Shown here piece after piece: positions 1 through 8,509 of a stretch of DNA of 64,000 bases (the stretch's first letter is position 1; every line of letters starts with the position of its first letter). The notes under the pieces are model-generated. The model saw nothing but the letters and a program-made list of their open reading frames with translations. It did no database searches and was not told the DNA's origin. Made by a program: the position numbers and the translations under genes. Source of the stretch: Bacillus sp. SJS (GTDB taxonomy: Bacteria > Bacillota > Bacilli > Bacillales > Bacillaceae); contig NZ_JAQV02000031.1 in assembly GCF_000732485.2 (NCBI RefSeq), positions 496,001 through 560,000 on the forward strand. Reading direction: 5' to 3'.

Positions 1-929
1 ATGATTTTGAGTTCGCCTCCCAAAACCCGGGAGTTATGCATGCCTGCGGACACGATGGACATACCGCAATGCTTTTAGGAGCAGCAAAAATATTATCTGA
101 GCATAAGGAAAAGCTGAATGGAGAGGTACGGTTCATCTTTCAGCATGCGGAAGAACATCCTCCCGGAGGTGCAGAGGAACTGGTAAAAGCAGGAGTCATG
201 GATGATGTTGATTTCGTGATTGGGACCCATTTATGGTCCCCCCTTGAAACAGGAAAAATCGGAATTGTTTATGGTCCGATGATGGCTGCTCCTGACACAT
301 TTAAGGTACGGGTAATTGGAAATGGAGGACATGCGGGAGTGCCTCATGAAACAGTGGACAGCATCGCGGTATCTGCCCAAATCATTTCCAGCCTGCAGCA
401 GATCGTTTCGAGGGTAACGGATGCTTCCGAACAGCTTGTCCTTTCAGTCACGCAAATTTCGGGAGGATCGGCGGACAATGTGATCCCCGGGTTTGTTGAA
501 TTTGGAGGAACCGTTCGGAGTTTCAATGAAGAATTGCGAAACCGAATTCCCGGGCAAATTGAGAGGATTGTTAAAGGGCTTACGGATGCGCATCAGGCTT
601 CTTATGAATTTGATTATTCGTTCGGCTATCGCCCTGTCATTAATGAAGAACACACAACAAAACTTCTTCATGCAGCGGCTGAACACCTATACGGTCAAGA
701 GGCTGTTGAAATCATGAAGCCCAGCATGGTCGGTGAGGATTTTTCTGCTTATCAGCAAAAAGCGCCCGGATGCTTTTTCTTTACAGGGGCAGGGAACCGA
801 GTAAAAGGAATCACCTATCCCCACCATCATTCGAAATTCACCATCGATGAGGATGCGTTGGAAATCGGTGTAAGCATGTTTGCTGAAGCAGCCAAGGTTA
901 TGCTTTCCGGTAAGGGGGACAAAGAATGA
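1..929 (+). CDS. M20-family amidohydrolase, 5' end cut by window edge
   Basis: Metal-dependent amidohydrolase of peptidase family M20 (N-acyl amino acid or IAA-amino acid hydrolase type), which releases amino acids from N-acyl conjugates. The frame is open from base 3. The ATG at 36 is internal, because the codons before it encode the conserved Asn-Pro-Gly-Val run that precedes MHACGHD in this family. Metal-site motifs are visible: HACGHDGH at the left, [15 protein letters not shown], and the C-terminal HHHSKF. The dimerisation domain lies in the middle ([11 protein letters not shown]). The stop overlaps the next start (ATGA), so it is probably translationally coupled to the DUF3311 and symporter genes, suggesting hydrolysis of an imported substrate. 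The substrate cannot be read from sequence. Confidence 0.9.
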   Translation, partial: DFEFASQNPGVMHACGHDGHTAMLLGAAKILSEHKEKLNGEVRFIFQHAEEHPPGGAEELVKAGVMDDVDFVIGTHLWSPLETGKIGIVYGPMMAAPDTFKVRVIGNGGHAGVPHETVDSIAVSAQIISSLQQIVSRVTDASEQLVLSVTQISGGSADNVIPGFVEFGGTVRSFNEELRNRIPGQIERIVKGLTDAHQASYEFDYSFGYRPVINEEHTTKLLHAAAEHLYGQEAVEIMKPSMVGEDFSAYQQKAPGCFFFTGAGNRVKGITYPHHHSKFTIDEDALEIGVSMFAEAAKVMLSGKGDKE

Positions 930-1120
930 GACCCCTTTATTTGCTGGCATTTCTCCCTGTCATAGGATTTTTTGGCGGTCTCTCATTTGCCAACCGTGTG
1001 GAACCATACGTATTAGGCCTTCCTTTTTTATTTTTCTGGATTATTTTATGGGTGGCACTGACATCCGTTATTATGGCTGTCATCTACCGATTTGACCCTG
1101 CAAACAAGGAGGAGTTGTAA
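926..1120 (+). CDS. DUF3311 small membrane protein
   Basis: A 64-residue protein with two hydrophobic segments (about 3-20 and 30-52), charged only at its ends. Length and pattern fit the DUF3311 family, which in Bacilli is typically encoded just before a sodium/solute symporter (the yhjC-yhjB arrangement in B. subtilis). It overlaps the amidohydrolase stop by 4 bases, and its own stop overlaps the symporter start (TAATG). An accessory subunit of the transporter is the natural inference; no biochemical role is visible in the sequence. Confidence 0.85.
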   Translation: MRPLYLLAFLPVIGFFGGLSFANRVEPYVLGLPFLFFWIILWVALTSVIMAVIYRFDPANKEEL

Positions 1121-2598
1121 TGGTTGTATCACTGCTGATTGTAGGTGCCTTTTTGCTTTTCTCCCTCTTTCTTGGACTCAGAGCAAAACGCGGCAAAGAT
1201 ATGGATTTGGAGCAGTGGACGGTCGGCGGCCGGGGATTTGGAACGATGTTCGTATTCTTGCTGATGGCTGGTGAGATTTATACAACGTTCACGTTCCTCG
1301 GCGGCAGCGGCTGGGCATATGGCAAAGGCGGACCTGCCCTCTATATTCTTGTCTATGGCACGCTTGCCTATGTTTTATCCTATTGGCTCCTTCCACCAAT
1401 CTGGACATACGCCAAGGAGAAAAATCTGATGTCTCAATCGGACTTTTTCGTCAGTAAATATAAGAGCCCGATGCTCGGTGTTCTTGTCTCCCTGGTAGGA
1501 ATAGCTGCGCTCATTCCATACCTGGTTCTGCAGCTGAAGGGTCTTGGAATTATCGTATCAGAAGCTTCCTACGGAGCTATTTCTCCCGTCATCTCCGTTT
1601 GGATTGGCTTAATTACCGTAACGGTCTATGTTATGCTGTCAGGTATTCATGGCTCAGCCTGGACTGCCGTCGTGAAGGATCTATTAATTCTCGTCATGGT
1701 CGTTTTTCTTGGGATTTACTTGCCCATTCATTATTACGGAGGGTTTCAGCCGATGTTTGAATCCATTGAAGCGGCAAAACCAGGATTCCTTACTCTTCCT
1801 GATTCAGGCATGAGCATCAGCTGGTTTATCTCAACAATCGTTCTGACGGTATTTGGATATTACATGTGGCCTCATACTTTCGCATCGGCCTACACGGCTC
1901 AAAATGCAAAAGTTTTCAAGAAAAACGCCTTTCTTATGCCCCTATATTCGGTTGTATTGATTTTCGTGCTATTTGTCGGATTTGCGGCGATATTGAAAGT
2001 ACCAGGCTTAGAAGGTGCAGATAGCGACCTTTCTCTATTCAGACTTTCCATTCAAACATTTGATCCCTGGATGATTGGCTTGATTGGTGCAGCAGGCCTC
2101 CTGACTGCCCTCGTGCCAGGCTCGATGATGCTGATGGCAGCCGCAACTTTATTTGCAAAAAATGTGTACAAAGCTGCTGTTCCTTCTGCTACCGATCAGC
2201 AGGTGGCTAAGCTCGCAAAATATCTCGTTCCGGTCATAGCTTTAATTGCCGCTTTTTTCACCTTTAACGGCGGTAATACAATTGTCACGCTTCTTTTAAT
2301 GGGATACAGCCTAGTCACTCAGTTATTCCCTGCTTTACTGTTCAGTCTGTTCCGCAGCAGATTTGCTACAAAGCAGGGAGCAATGGCAGGAATCATTGCA
2401 GGAGTATTCATCGTCGCTTATACAACTCTTGCGGGAACGACTATAGGAGGCTTATTTCCAGTACTTCCACAGGCAGTTAAAGATTTAAATGTAGGAATTG
2501 CTGCTTTATTATTTAACTTACTTTTCATGCTTGGTGTGAGTATCGTGACGCGTTCCAGCGATGTGAATAACGCTGCCGATGAAGAGCGGACTGCATAA
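1120..2598 (+). CDS. sodium:solute symporter (SSS family)
   Basis: A 492-residue polytopic membrane protein with about 13 hydrophobic helices, the usual size for the solute:sodium symporter family. It starts with a short first helix and then the family-typical stretch WTVGGRGFGTMFVFLLMAGE. It resembles B. subtilis YhjB more than proline or pantothenate carriers. The neighbouring DUF3311 protein and amidohydrolase suggest sodium-driven uptake of an acylated amino acid or related organic anion, which the amidohydrolase then cleaves. That substrate is inference. The start is coupled to the preceding stop. Confidence 0.88.
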   Translation: MVVSLLIVGAFLLFSLFLGLRAKRGKDMDLEQWTVGGRGFGTMFVFLLMAGEIYTTFTFLGGSGWAYGKGGPALYILVYGTLAYVLSYWLLPPIWTYAKEKNLMSQSDFFVSKYKSPMLGVLVSLVGIAALIPYLVLQLKGLGIIVSEASYGAISPVISVWIGLITVTVYVMLSGIHGSAWTAVVKDLLILVMVVFLGIYLPIHYYGGFQPMFESIEAAKPGFLTLPDSGMSISWFISTIVLTVFGYYMWPHTFASAYTAQNAKVFKKNAFLMPLYSVVLIFVLFVGFAAILKVPGLEGADSDLSLFRLSIQTFDPWMIGLIGAAGLLTALVPGSMMLMAAATLFAKNVYKAAVPSATDQQVAKLAKYLVPVIALIAAFFTFNGGNTIVTLLLMGYSLVTQLFPALLFSLFRSRFATKQGAMAGIIAGVFIVAYTTLAGTTIGGLFPVLPQAVKDLNVGIAALLFNLLFMLGVSIVTRSSDVNNAADEERTA

Positions 2599-2607
2599 TT
2601 AGCATAA

Positions 2608-2645
2608 GAAAACCCGGACCTGTTATGCCAGGTACCGGGTTTTTA
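2608..2645. terminator. bidirectional rho-independent terminator
   Basis: Arms AAACCCGG(A)CCTG and CAGG(TA)CCGGGTTT enclose a 6-base loop, with A-run and T-run flanks. It separates the rightward symporter gene from the leftward LOV-STAS gene and could serve both. Confidence 0.85.
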
Positions 2646-2655
2646 TAGAATTTAA

Positions 2656-3483
2656 TTAAATACGGTTTTTGAATAACAAATCAGAGCTTTGGCTGTTTTC
2701 TTTTTTTATATATTCCAAAGCGTGCTTTACAGCTGGAAACACTTTAACCGCGTTCAGTTCCTCACAGTCCTCAAGAACTGTAATGGCCATACGGGGGTAT
2801 ATACCTGTAATCAAGAGCTCTGTACCCAGAAGCTTAAGCCATCCATTTAAGTTTACAATATAGTTCGAAAGCGCACGGTCGAAAACGGAAAGTCCTGAAA
2901 CATCAAGGATTAAATATTTATCCCTCGTTTTATCTTTATGCTCCATAATATTTCTCATTAAGATGGTAAGCCTCTCACTTGGAAATGAGCCAATCAGCGG
3001 AAGAACAGAAATCTGATCTTCAATGGAAATAATGGGGGTTGATCTTTTATCCGCCTCCATTTTCGCCTGTTCCATTAAAGATTGATAATGTTTTTCCATT
3101 GTGACATCTTTTTGGACGCCAATAAAATAATAGCGATTTTCTTCTTCTATATAGAATGGGTCAATATTCAGCTGATTTAAAAAAAGAGTTCCATCTTTGC
3201 GGTAGTTTAGCAATGTTACAGAAACAGACTTCTTTTCCTGGACAGCCTCTCTGATTTTATCTACTTCTTTTTGATCTGTTTTTTCCCCTTGGAGGAACCT
3301 GCAGTTTTTTCCAAGAACCTCTTCTTCCGTATAGCCCGTTACTTCCGTAAATCCCCTGGACATATAGACGATGGGATTTTCTTTTTTAGATGGGTCGGTG
3401 ATAATAATTCCTGTTTGAGAAGAATCCAATGCTTTAAACAGCAATTTCAGCTGAGGATGATCTATATTTTTTTCAAAAATCAT
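2656..3483 (-). CDS. LOV-STAS blue-light photoreceptor, paralogue 1
   Basis: A 275-residue protein built like B. subtilis YtvA, a flavin-binding sensor that activates the general stress response through the stressosome. Residues about 15-120 form a LOV-type PAS domain with the photoactive cysteine in GKNCRFLQG (Cys61) and the FMN-contacting YRKDGTLFLNQL segment. A linker helix follows, then a STAS domain (about 150-260, LILDVSGLSVFD). The ATG at 3483 has a good AAGGGAG site. An in-frame ATG 14 codons upstream would place that site inside the gene, so I rejected it. A second LOV-STAS gene lies at 28826-29578. The STAS region here is the more diverged from YtvA. Confidence 0.87.
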   Translation of the reverse strand: MIFEKNIDHPQLKLLFKALDSSQTGIIITDPSKKENPIVYMSRGFTEVTGYTEEEVLGKNCRFLQGEKTDQKEVDKIREAVQEKKSVSVTLLNYRKDGTLFLNQLNIDPFYIEEENRYYFIGVQKDVTMEKHYQSLMEQAKMEADKRSTPIISIEDQISVLPLIGSFPSERLTILMRNIMEHKDKTRDKYLILDVSGLSVFDRALSNYIVNLNGWLKLLGTELLITGIYPRMAITVLEDCEELNAVKVFPAVKHALEYIKKENSQSSDLLFKNRI

Positions 3484-3609
3484 TTTCTCCCTTCCCCCTT
3501 CCTGCAATGGTCTCTTCTTTTCCATTCCCTTACTTTTCTTGACTTACTATATCAATCCAGTTAATCGTGAACAAATATGGATGTGCCCGGCGTGTTCTTT
3601 GATGACCGC

Positions 3610-3653
3610 AAAAAGAAAAATGATCCCCGGTTTCAGGAATCATTTTTCTTTTT
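3610..3653 (-). terminator. terminator of the WGR-domain gene
   Basis: Long inverted repeat: AAAAAGAAAAATGAT pairs with ATCATTTTTCTTTTT around a CCCCGG-containing loop. The stem begins at the stop codon of the leftward WGR gene. Both flanks are A/T runs, so it may act in both directions. Confidence 0.75.
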
Positions 3654-4444
3654 CAGCATTCAAGAGGATTTTCCCCATAACGTTCCCATAACTTAGGGAA
3701 ACGGAGCATTAAACCTTCTTCATCATCCTCATCCCAGTCAAGCACAATATTGGGCTCTACTACTGATTCAAGCACAATTTGATCATATAACTCATAAAAG
3801 CTGTTATCATCCTGCCCTGTCTTTTCTTCGAATGCGAGGGCTCCAATGTACGTTAAATCCTCGAATTGCGGAATCTCGTCATTTTCTTCCAGCTTTTTTA
3901 GAGAAGGAATCAAGCTCTCAGGATCACGAATAGCTGCTTCATATACCTCTTTACCCTGATAAAGAAGCCATGCTCGAAAATAATCAAAGCTATCATCAGA
4001 ACAGCCGCCCATTATAATAAAAGCTGCTGCCCATAGGTGTGAGGTGTAGGATCGCACAAAATAACGGGAGAAGATTTCATCAAATTTAATAATGTCCTGA
4101 ACCGGCTTTTTTGCTAAATGATCTACAAGCCATTCCAGCTGTTCCTCCTGCTCATCTCCCTTTGTTTTAGCCTGCTCGAATATTGACCAGAATACAGCCT
4201 CTGTCATCCCGCTTTTTTTTATCATCTGCAGCGATGACCTGCCTGGCCTGTACCCCTTTTTGAGTTTTGATTGAATCAGCCGTTCAGCCTCCTGGCGGCA
4301 TTCACGTGCACTTTCAAACTTTTTGGAACGAACCGTTCCGGTTGTACCCGCTTTACCAAAAGTAACGATATATGCGGTTCCGGTAACATTGATTTTCCAA
4401 AATTTTTTTGATGAATCATCCTGAAAATGTAATATAGTCTCCAC
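3653..4444 (-). CDS. WGR and DUF4240 domain protein
   Basis: A 263-residue cytoplasmic protein. The first ~75 residues form a WGR domain (KFWKINVTGTAYIVTFGKAGTTG, the position of the Trp-Gly-Arg fold seen in PARPs and small bacterial proteins), followed by a DUF4240-like helical region starting at MTEAVFWSIFEQA. I set the start at the GTG at 4444 because GAGGAG lies 7 bases before it. A longer reading from 4501 lacks a ribosome site. The gene is monocistronic with its own terminator. Its function is unknown; WGR modules usually bind nucleic acid or nucleoside-modified ends. Confidence 0.72.
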   Translation of the reverse strand: METILHFQDDSSKKFWKINVTGTAYIVTFGKAGTTGTVRSKKFESARECRQEAERLIQSKLKKGYRPGRSSLQMIKKSGMTEAVFWSIFEQAKTKGDEQEEQLEWLVDHLAKKPVQDIIKFDEIFSRYFVRSYTSHLWAAAFIIMGGCSDDSFDYFRAWLLYQGKEVYEAAIRDPESLIPSLKKLEENDEIPQFEDLTYIGALAFEEKTGQDDNSFYELYDQIVLESVVEPNIVLDWDEDDEEGLMLRFPKLWERYGENPLEC

Positions 4445-4603
4445 ACTAATCTCCTCGCGGCCAATTTTTCTTTCTATTCGGTTAGTCCTATTTTGTAACA
4501 TTTTATGGGGAATGGCAACTTGTCATGCAAATTATTTCAATGAGGATAATAGCTAGTAAGAAAAGGGATTGTCTAAAACGTCGTGCTGAGAGAACATGAT
4601 AGA

Positions 4604-4644
4604 AACCCCCGGAACGCAGCGAGCATTCCGAGGGTCTTTTTTTT
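4604..4644 (+). terminator. orphan terminator-like hairpin, plus strand
   Basis: Stem ACCC(C)CGGAA / TTCCG(A)GGGT is followed by eight T on the plus strand. No rightward gene ends here. A TTGTCA...GATAAT pair with a long 19-base spacer lies about 55-85 bases upstream (4520-4550), so a short untranslated transcript is possible. The region 4445-4670 otherwise shows no coding signal. Confidence 0.5.
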
Positions 4645-4669
4645 ACATATTTGGAAGAAGTATGAGTTA

Positions 4670-4768
4670 GGCTGATTGAATCGGAAGGTGTTAGACTCCA
4701 GCCGGTGCAGCAGGCACCCGCAGGCGCTGGCGCCGCGAAAAGGGAACATCCTGCAGCGGAAATCAGCC
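4670..4768. repeat. Bacillaceae-type intergenic repeat, degenerate copy
   Basis: A 99-bp element bounded by perfect 8-bp inverted ends (GGCTGATT at 4670, AATCAGCC at 4761), with GC-rich inner parts (CGGAAGG, GACTCC, GCACCCGCAGGCGC, GCAGCGGAAATC). The layout resembles the interspersed TTGATT...GCGGAAATCAA elements common between genes of many Bacillus genomes, from memory and not from a search. Shortened relics of similar ends occur near 11037 and 33293. Confidence 0.5.
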
Positions 4769-4810
4769 AAAACCTATATCATATAAAAATACTTCCTTCC
4801 TGCACAGCGC

Positions 4811-4972
4811 TTAAAGGCGGTCATCCTGATCATTTGTTTGTTCTTCAGCAGATTTCTTTTTAGCGTTTTTAACCGACTTAACGATCACGACTCCCATCAT
4901 AACGAAAATGGCCGCTAATACGATGGCCAAACCAGCAACTAAAATCATAAACAATAAATTTCCCGAACCCAT
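4811..4972 (-). CDS. small single-span membrane protein (53 aa)
   Basis: A short frame with all the marks of a gene: AAGGAG 7 bases before the ATG, and a sigma-A promoter just upstream. The product begins MGSGNLLF, has one strongly hydrophobic helix (about residues 6-32) and ends in a Lys-rich then acidic tail (KNAKKKSAEEQTNDQDDRL). This predicts a membrane-anchored peptide with a cytoplasmic C-terminus. I do not recognise a family. It sits alone between the repeat element and the protease gene. Confidence 0.7.
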   Translation of the reverse strand: MGSGNLLFMILVAGLAIVLAAIFVMMGVVIVKSVKNAKKKSAEEQTNDQDDRL

Positions 4973-5004
4973 TACAAAACTCCTTCGGCACCTTAATATT
5001 AGCC

Positions 5005-5033
5005 ATTATACCCTTATCAAAACACCGCCACAA
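5005..5033 (-). promoter_or_regulatory. sigma-A promoter for the 53-aa membrane protein
   Basis: Reading leftward: -35 TTGTGG (5028-5033), 17-base spacer, -10 TATAAT (5005-5010). The start codon is about 33 bases downstream of the -10. The rest of 4973-5264 shows no other feature. Confidence 0.7.
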
Positions 5034-5264
5034 TGAATAGCTTTACAAAACAGGTGACAGAGTTATGAAAGCTTACTGCAAACAGTACGTATTCATCATC
5101 TAAAGATGGGAATGATATTCGCGGCATAGGGCGTTCAATGGAGTTCCTTGCTTCTTTGCCCCAACCATGCTTTTGCTGCAAGTTGGACAGCAGGGCTGCT
5201 CCGGATGATTAGAATAGTCCTTTAATGAAACAGACAGCCTTTTGTACCGGCTGCCTGCTTCCTA

Positions 5265-6005
5265 TCATTCAGCTTGACCTGCCCAGGAATCTATTTCATC
5301 CAGCACAGCTATAATCGGGATGCTGAAGCCGATTGTTCCCTGATCTGTCGCTGCAGAATTTATACCAATTGCCTTCCCTGTTTTCTTATCTACGAGAGGA
5401 CCTCCGCTGTTACCCGGGGCAATCGGAGCAGAAATTTGATAAGCATCCTTGTAGTAGGTTTGCTCAATATTCACTTCTCTGTCCACACCGCTGATAATCC
5501 CGTCTGTAACTGTGTTTTGAAGGCCAAGCGGGCTTCCCAATGCCAGCACTTCATCTCCTATAGCTGATTTCTTCTTGCGTTCAACTGGAAGCGGATCATT
5601 CCCCTCCAAATCCTTTACTCGGACAAGTGCGATATCTCTCGTAGGATTTACTCCTATGACTTGCCCTTTCATCTCACGTGAATCCTTTGTTAAAACCACT
5701 ACCTCATTCTCATCGGCTACAACGTGGGCATTGGTGATAACATCTCCTTTTTCATTGTACTGAAATCCAGAGCCAAGAGACCCATCATCAAGCTGAATTG
5801 TGACAACATGCTTTTGGGAATCTTCAATGATCTTTTTCACAGCATCCTCGCTGTTGGTGCTTGCAGCCTTTGCACTATCAAGCTCAATAATTTGCGAGGA
5901 AAGCTTTAGCTCCTTAGGAATGTTGTTCTGTACTAAAAAAATCCCTGTAACACCAGCTGCCCAAATAAGAACCGTTGCAATACCGCTCCAAATCCACTTT
6001 TTCAA
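5265..6005 (-). CDS. membrane-anchored trypsin-like serine protease (HtrA-like, no PDZ)
   Basis: A 246-residue S1C-type protease with an uncleaved-looking N-terminal helix (residues about 4-25), so the catalytic domain should sit outside the membrane. The triad is visible: His in ITNAHVV, Asp in TRDIALVRV, Ser in PGNSGGPLV. Unlike HtrA/HtrB/YyxA it stops after the protease domain and has no PDZ module. The start is a TTG, with GAGGAG rather far (13 bases) upstream. It follows the zinc-ribbon membrane protein by 18 bases, so the two are co-transcribed and probably act together at the cell surface. Confidence 0.85.
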   Translation of the reverse strand: MKKWIWSGIATVLIWAAGVTGIFLVQNNIPKELKLSSQIIELDSAKAASTNSEDAVKKIIEDSQKHVVTIQLDDGSLGSGFQYNEKGDVITNAHVVADENEVVVLTKDSREMKGQVIGVNPTRDIALVRVKDLEGNDPLPVERKKKSAIGDEVLALGSPLGLQNTVTDGIISGVDREVNIEQTYYKDAYQISAPIAPGNSGGPLVDKKTGKAIGINSAATDQGTIGFSIPIIAVLDEIDSWAGQAE

Positions 6006-6023
6006 TTTTTTTCACCCGCTCCT

Positions 6024-7592
6024 CTATTTTCTGTAAACTACCTGATCAATTACAATTTTTACTTCCTTTCCATATTCCTTATCCAGGAAAAAGAAAAATT
6101 CTGCTTCCTTGCCGCTTTTTATGGACACTTCCTTTGACGAAACATCTTCGTTGAATAGGAACTTTCCTTTTTTGTCGTAAACTTTTAAATAAAGGGTTGG
6201 ATTATTTAAAGTAGATCTCGTCATGCTCTTAAGTTTTCCTGTTACAACATAAGTGAATTGGTCTTCTTCAAAAGTCACTTTTTCAATCTTAAGGGGCGGT
6301 TTTTTTGAACGCATCGCTTTAGAATTAATGACAGACCAGTGCCTTTCCAAAAATACAGGAAGAGAACCTGAATAGCTTAATTTTTCATCTTCAATCTCAC
6401 TAAGCCTGCTTGTGAGCTCTGCATTCTCATAATTCGTGTATTTAAGGCCGGACCTCAGGGCCCCGATAGCTGCATCAAAATTCTTCTTGCTCATGTATTC
6501 CTCTGAAGTCTTCTGAGATATTGAAACAATCTTCTTTATAAGCTGGCCTTTTACCTCCTCTGCTGCCGCTGTCTTCAAACTGATAATTTTTTTTAGCTGC
6601 TCCCCGATTTCATCCACTGTATCCATCTCTGCGGATTCTGTTTTAACCATTTCAACCACTAACTCTGTTTCCTGGTCAGATGTTTTCGTCTCAAGTGGAG
6701 CAAAAATTGGACTTTTTCTCGTTTGGATATCATTGCGGACGCTGTTCAGTGCATCCTTCGCCTCACCGAATTCTTTTTTATCAATCTTCTGTTCTATGGA
6801 TAATAAATGATTATCTACCTTTAATGCAGACTCTACCTCTGCCTTAACGCGTTTAATAACGGAGTTGTCCGGTCTAATTTTTGATGCTTCAGTTAATTTA
6901 TTAATTGCTTTTTCATAGCTGCCATCAAGAGCATACTCTTCTGCTTCATAATGAAGTGCTTCTGCCTTTTGATTGGCGTTTTTCTCACTCGATTGGACGG
7001 CAAGTGCTGTACCGGTAAAAAGGAGAAGGCTTGCTGCTGGAATTCCGATCGTTAATAACCATTCTTTTTTCGTCGTTTTCCTTTTTAGTTGTGAGGTACT
7101 TTGGCTAACCTCTGAAGTCGGAGCGAACTCCGTAGTTTGATCATTGTTTTCCTCAGCGTACGGATCATATTGAGGTTCTTCAGGGTATGGAACATTGCCA
7201 GTTGAATGAGGATTGGGTACCTCATGGTGAGTATTCAAGTTGTCATCTGCCACAGGAGATTCCTGCTGATGATCATTTTCGTAAATCGGAGTCACAGGGA
7301 AGTCTTCTGCATCTTTTTCAGCTTTGTTTTCTTCCTGAAAAGGGCTTTCCATCCCGATAAATGAATCTTTATTCTGCTGGTTATTTTGCAAGTGAATAGA
7401 TTCTGGAGCATCCTGGACTTGTTCAATTTCATAGTCTGTTTTCTCTTCATATCCGTCAGCCGTTTTCTTATGTAAAGGCTCCTCCTGATCGTCACTGTGT
7501 ACGAATCCTTGGTCTTTTATGACTTTTGTCCCGCACATTGGACAAAAATCTTCACTGCCATTTAATTTTCTCCCGCATTCCCTGCAATACAA
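6024..7592 (-). CDS. zinc-ribbon membrane protein with extracytoplasmic domain (TcaA/YvbJ-like)
   Basis: About 522 residues. The N-terminus is a zinc ribbon (YCRECGRKLNG...FCPMCGTK), then ~150 acidic low-complexity residues, one membrane helix (KEWLLTIGIPAASLLLFTGTAL), a TPR-like helical region (EALHYEAEEYALDGSYEKAI) with two coiled stretches, and a C-terminal beta-rich domain. The start is a TTG at 7592 with GGAGGT 7 bases upstream, placing Cys-x-x-Cys at the extreme N-terminus as in relatives. A longer frame from 7724 has no supporting site. It precedes the protease gene in an operon. An envelope stress or anchoring role is inferred from the architecture. Confidence 0.78.
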   Translation of the reverse strand: MYCRECGRKLNGSEDFCPMCGTKVIKDQGFVHSDDQEEPLHKKTADGYEEKTDYEIEQVQDAPESIHLQNNQQNKDSFIGMESPFQEENKAEKDAEDFPVTPIYENDHQQESPVADDNLNTHHEVPNPHSTGNVPYPEEPQYDPYAEENNDQTTEFAPTSEVSQSTSQLKRKTTKKEWLLTIGIPAASLLLFTGTALAVQSSEKNANQKAEALHYEAEEYALDGSYEKAINKLTEASKIRPDNSVIKRVKAEVESALKVDNHLLSIEQKIDKKEFGEAKDALNSVRNDIQTRKSPIFAPLETKTSDQETELVVEMVKTESAEMDTVDEIGEQLKKIISLKTAAAEEVKGQLIKKIVSISQKTSEEYMSKKNFDAAIGALRSGLKYTNYENAELTSRLSEIEDEKLSYSGSLPVFLERHWSVINSKAMRSKKPPLKIEKVTFEEDQFTYVVTGKLKSMTRSTLNNPTLYLKVYDKKGKFLFNEDVSSKEVSIKSGKEAEFFFFLDKEYGKEVKIVIDQVVYRK

Positions 7593-7731
7593 GCAAATGA
7601 CCTCCCTATTAAAAGTTAAATTAGCACGACCATCATAGTCATAAGTAACAGTAATCTTTAACCATTTCCACACATTTCGAAACATATATTGGAAAAAATG
7701 TTGAATAGCAGGGTAAATCGTCACAAAAAAA

Positions 7732-7766
7732 TAAAAAAAAAGAGACCCAGGAATTTCCCTGCGTCT
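7732..7766 (-). terminator. terminator after the DUF218 gene
   Basis: Leftward stem AGACGCAGG / CCTGGGTCT with one mismatch, followed by a run of T broken by a single A. It ends the transcript of the DUF218 gene before the zinc-ribbon operon. Confidence 0.7.
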
Positions 7767-7780
7767 ATATGCTTAATAAA

Positions 7781-8374
7781 TTATTTCGGCTGCTGAATAT
7801 TTCTCTGAATAAAAAAGTTTGATAAGGCAAGATATTCTCTTATGTAAGACTTCAATATTATTACTGAAGGAGTTTTAGCAGCCAGTCCTGAAACTTCGAG
7901 TCCATGGTCTTTTGCAATCATAATCGAACGGTACAGATGAAAATCATTTGTAACAATGATTCCTGCTTTCGCATTCTTTGGAAGGAGAAATTTTGAATTC
8001 CGGATATTTTCATTGGTACTTGTTGATTGATCCTCCATCATAATTCGCGCTGAATCAATCCCAAGATTCAGCAAACCTTCTTTCATAGCATCCGCTTCTG
8101 TGCGGTTCTCTCCCGGTCCCATCCCTCCCGAGACAATAGCCATAGTTTTTCGATTTTCTCTCAAATATTGAGCTGCTGCTTCAATTCGGTATTTTAAAGC
8201 TAGAGATGGGACACTTCCATTTACCTTAGCCCCAAGCACAATTAAATAATCTGCATTTGCAGGCGGTTTGGCTTGAGCATACTGCTGTATTTTCACGTTC
8301 AAAAAAATAAAATAAATAAACCCTGTTAACAGCAGCCCTGCAATCAGCCATAAAGACCATTTCTTTTTTTTCAT
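7781..8374 (-). CDS. DUF218 (ElyC/SanA/YdcF) family membrane protein
   Basis: A 197-residue protein with one N-terminal helix (about 6-26) and a DUF218 domain exposed outside: YLIVLGAKVNG, SGGMGPGENRTEADAM, and TNDFHLYRSIMIA are the conserved stretches. Members of this family (SanA, ElyC, YdcF) are linked to envelope integrity and peptidoglycan metabolism in other bacteria, but the reaction is not established. GAGAGAGG precedes the ATG. It is transcribed separately, 135 bases after the upstream zinc-ribbon gene; 8375-8482 holds no visible feature. Confidence 0.85.
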   Translation of the reverse strand: MKKKKWSLWLIAGLLLTGFIYFIFLNVKIQQYAQAKPPANADYLIVLGAKVNGSVPSLALKYRIEAAAQYLRENRKTMAIVSGGMGPGENRTEADAMKEGLLNLGIDSARIMMEDQSTSTNENIRNSKFLLPKNAKAGIIVTNDFHLYRSIMIAKDHGLEVSGLAAKTPSVIILKSYIREYLALSNFFIQRNIQQPK

Positions 8375-8482
8375 TCTCTACCTCTCTCAACAAACGATAC
8401 TCTTTAAAATACCTGGAAGCATGCGCCCAGGTGATTCTTCCATTATAAAACAACGGCACCAAGACGTAAATATGCCTGAAAT

Positions 8483-8508
8483 CAAAGAAAACCGGCAAGC
8501 GCCGGTGC
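8483..8508 (-). terminator. weak terminator after the DUF2628 gene
   Basis: Leftward CACCGGC-GCTT-GCCGGTT hairpin directly after the stop codon. Its T tail is short and interrupted, so read-through is plausible. Confidence 0.5.
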
Positions 8509-8509
8509 T

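Noticed and set aside
4573-4770. 65-codon leftward frame over the repeat element
   Set aside because: Cys/Arg-rich product, no start signals; the DNA is better explained as an interspersed repeat and terminator.
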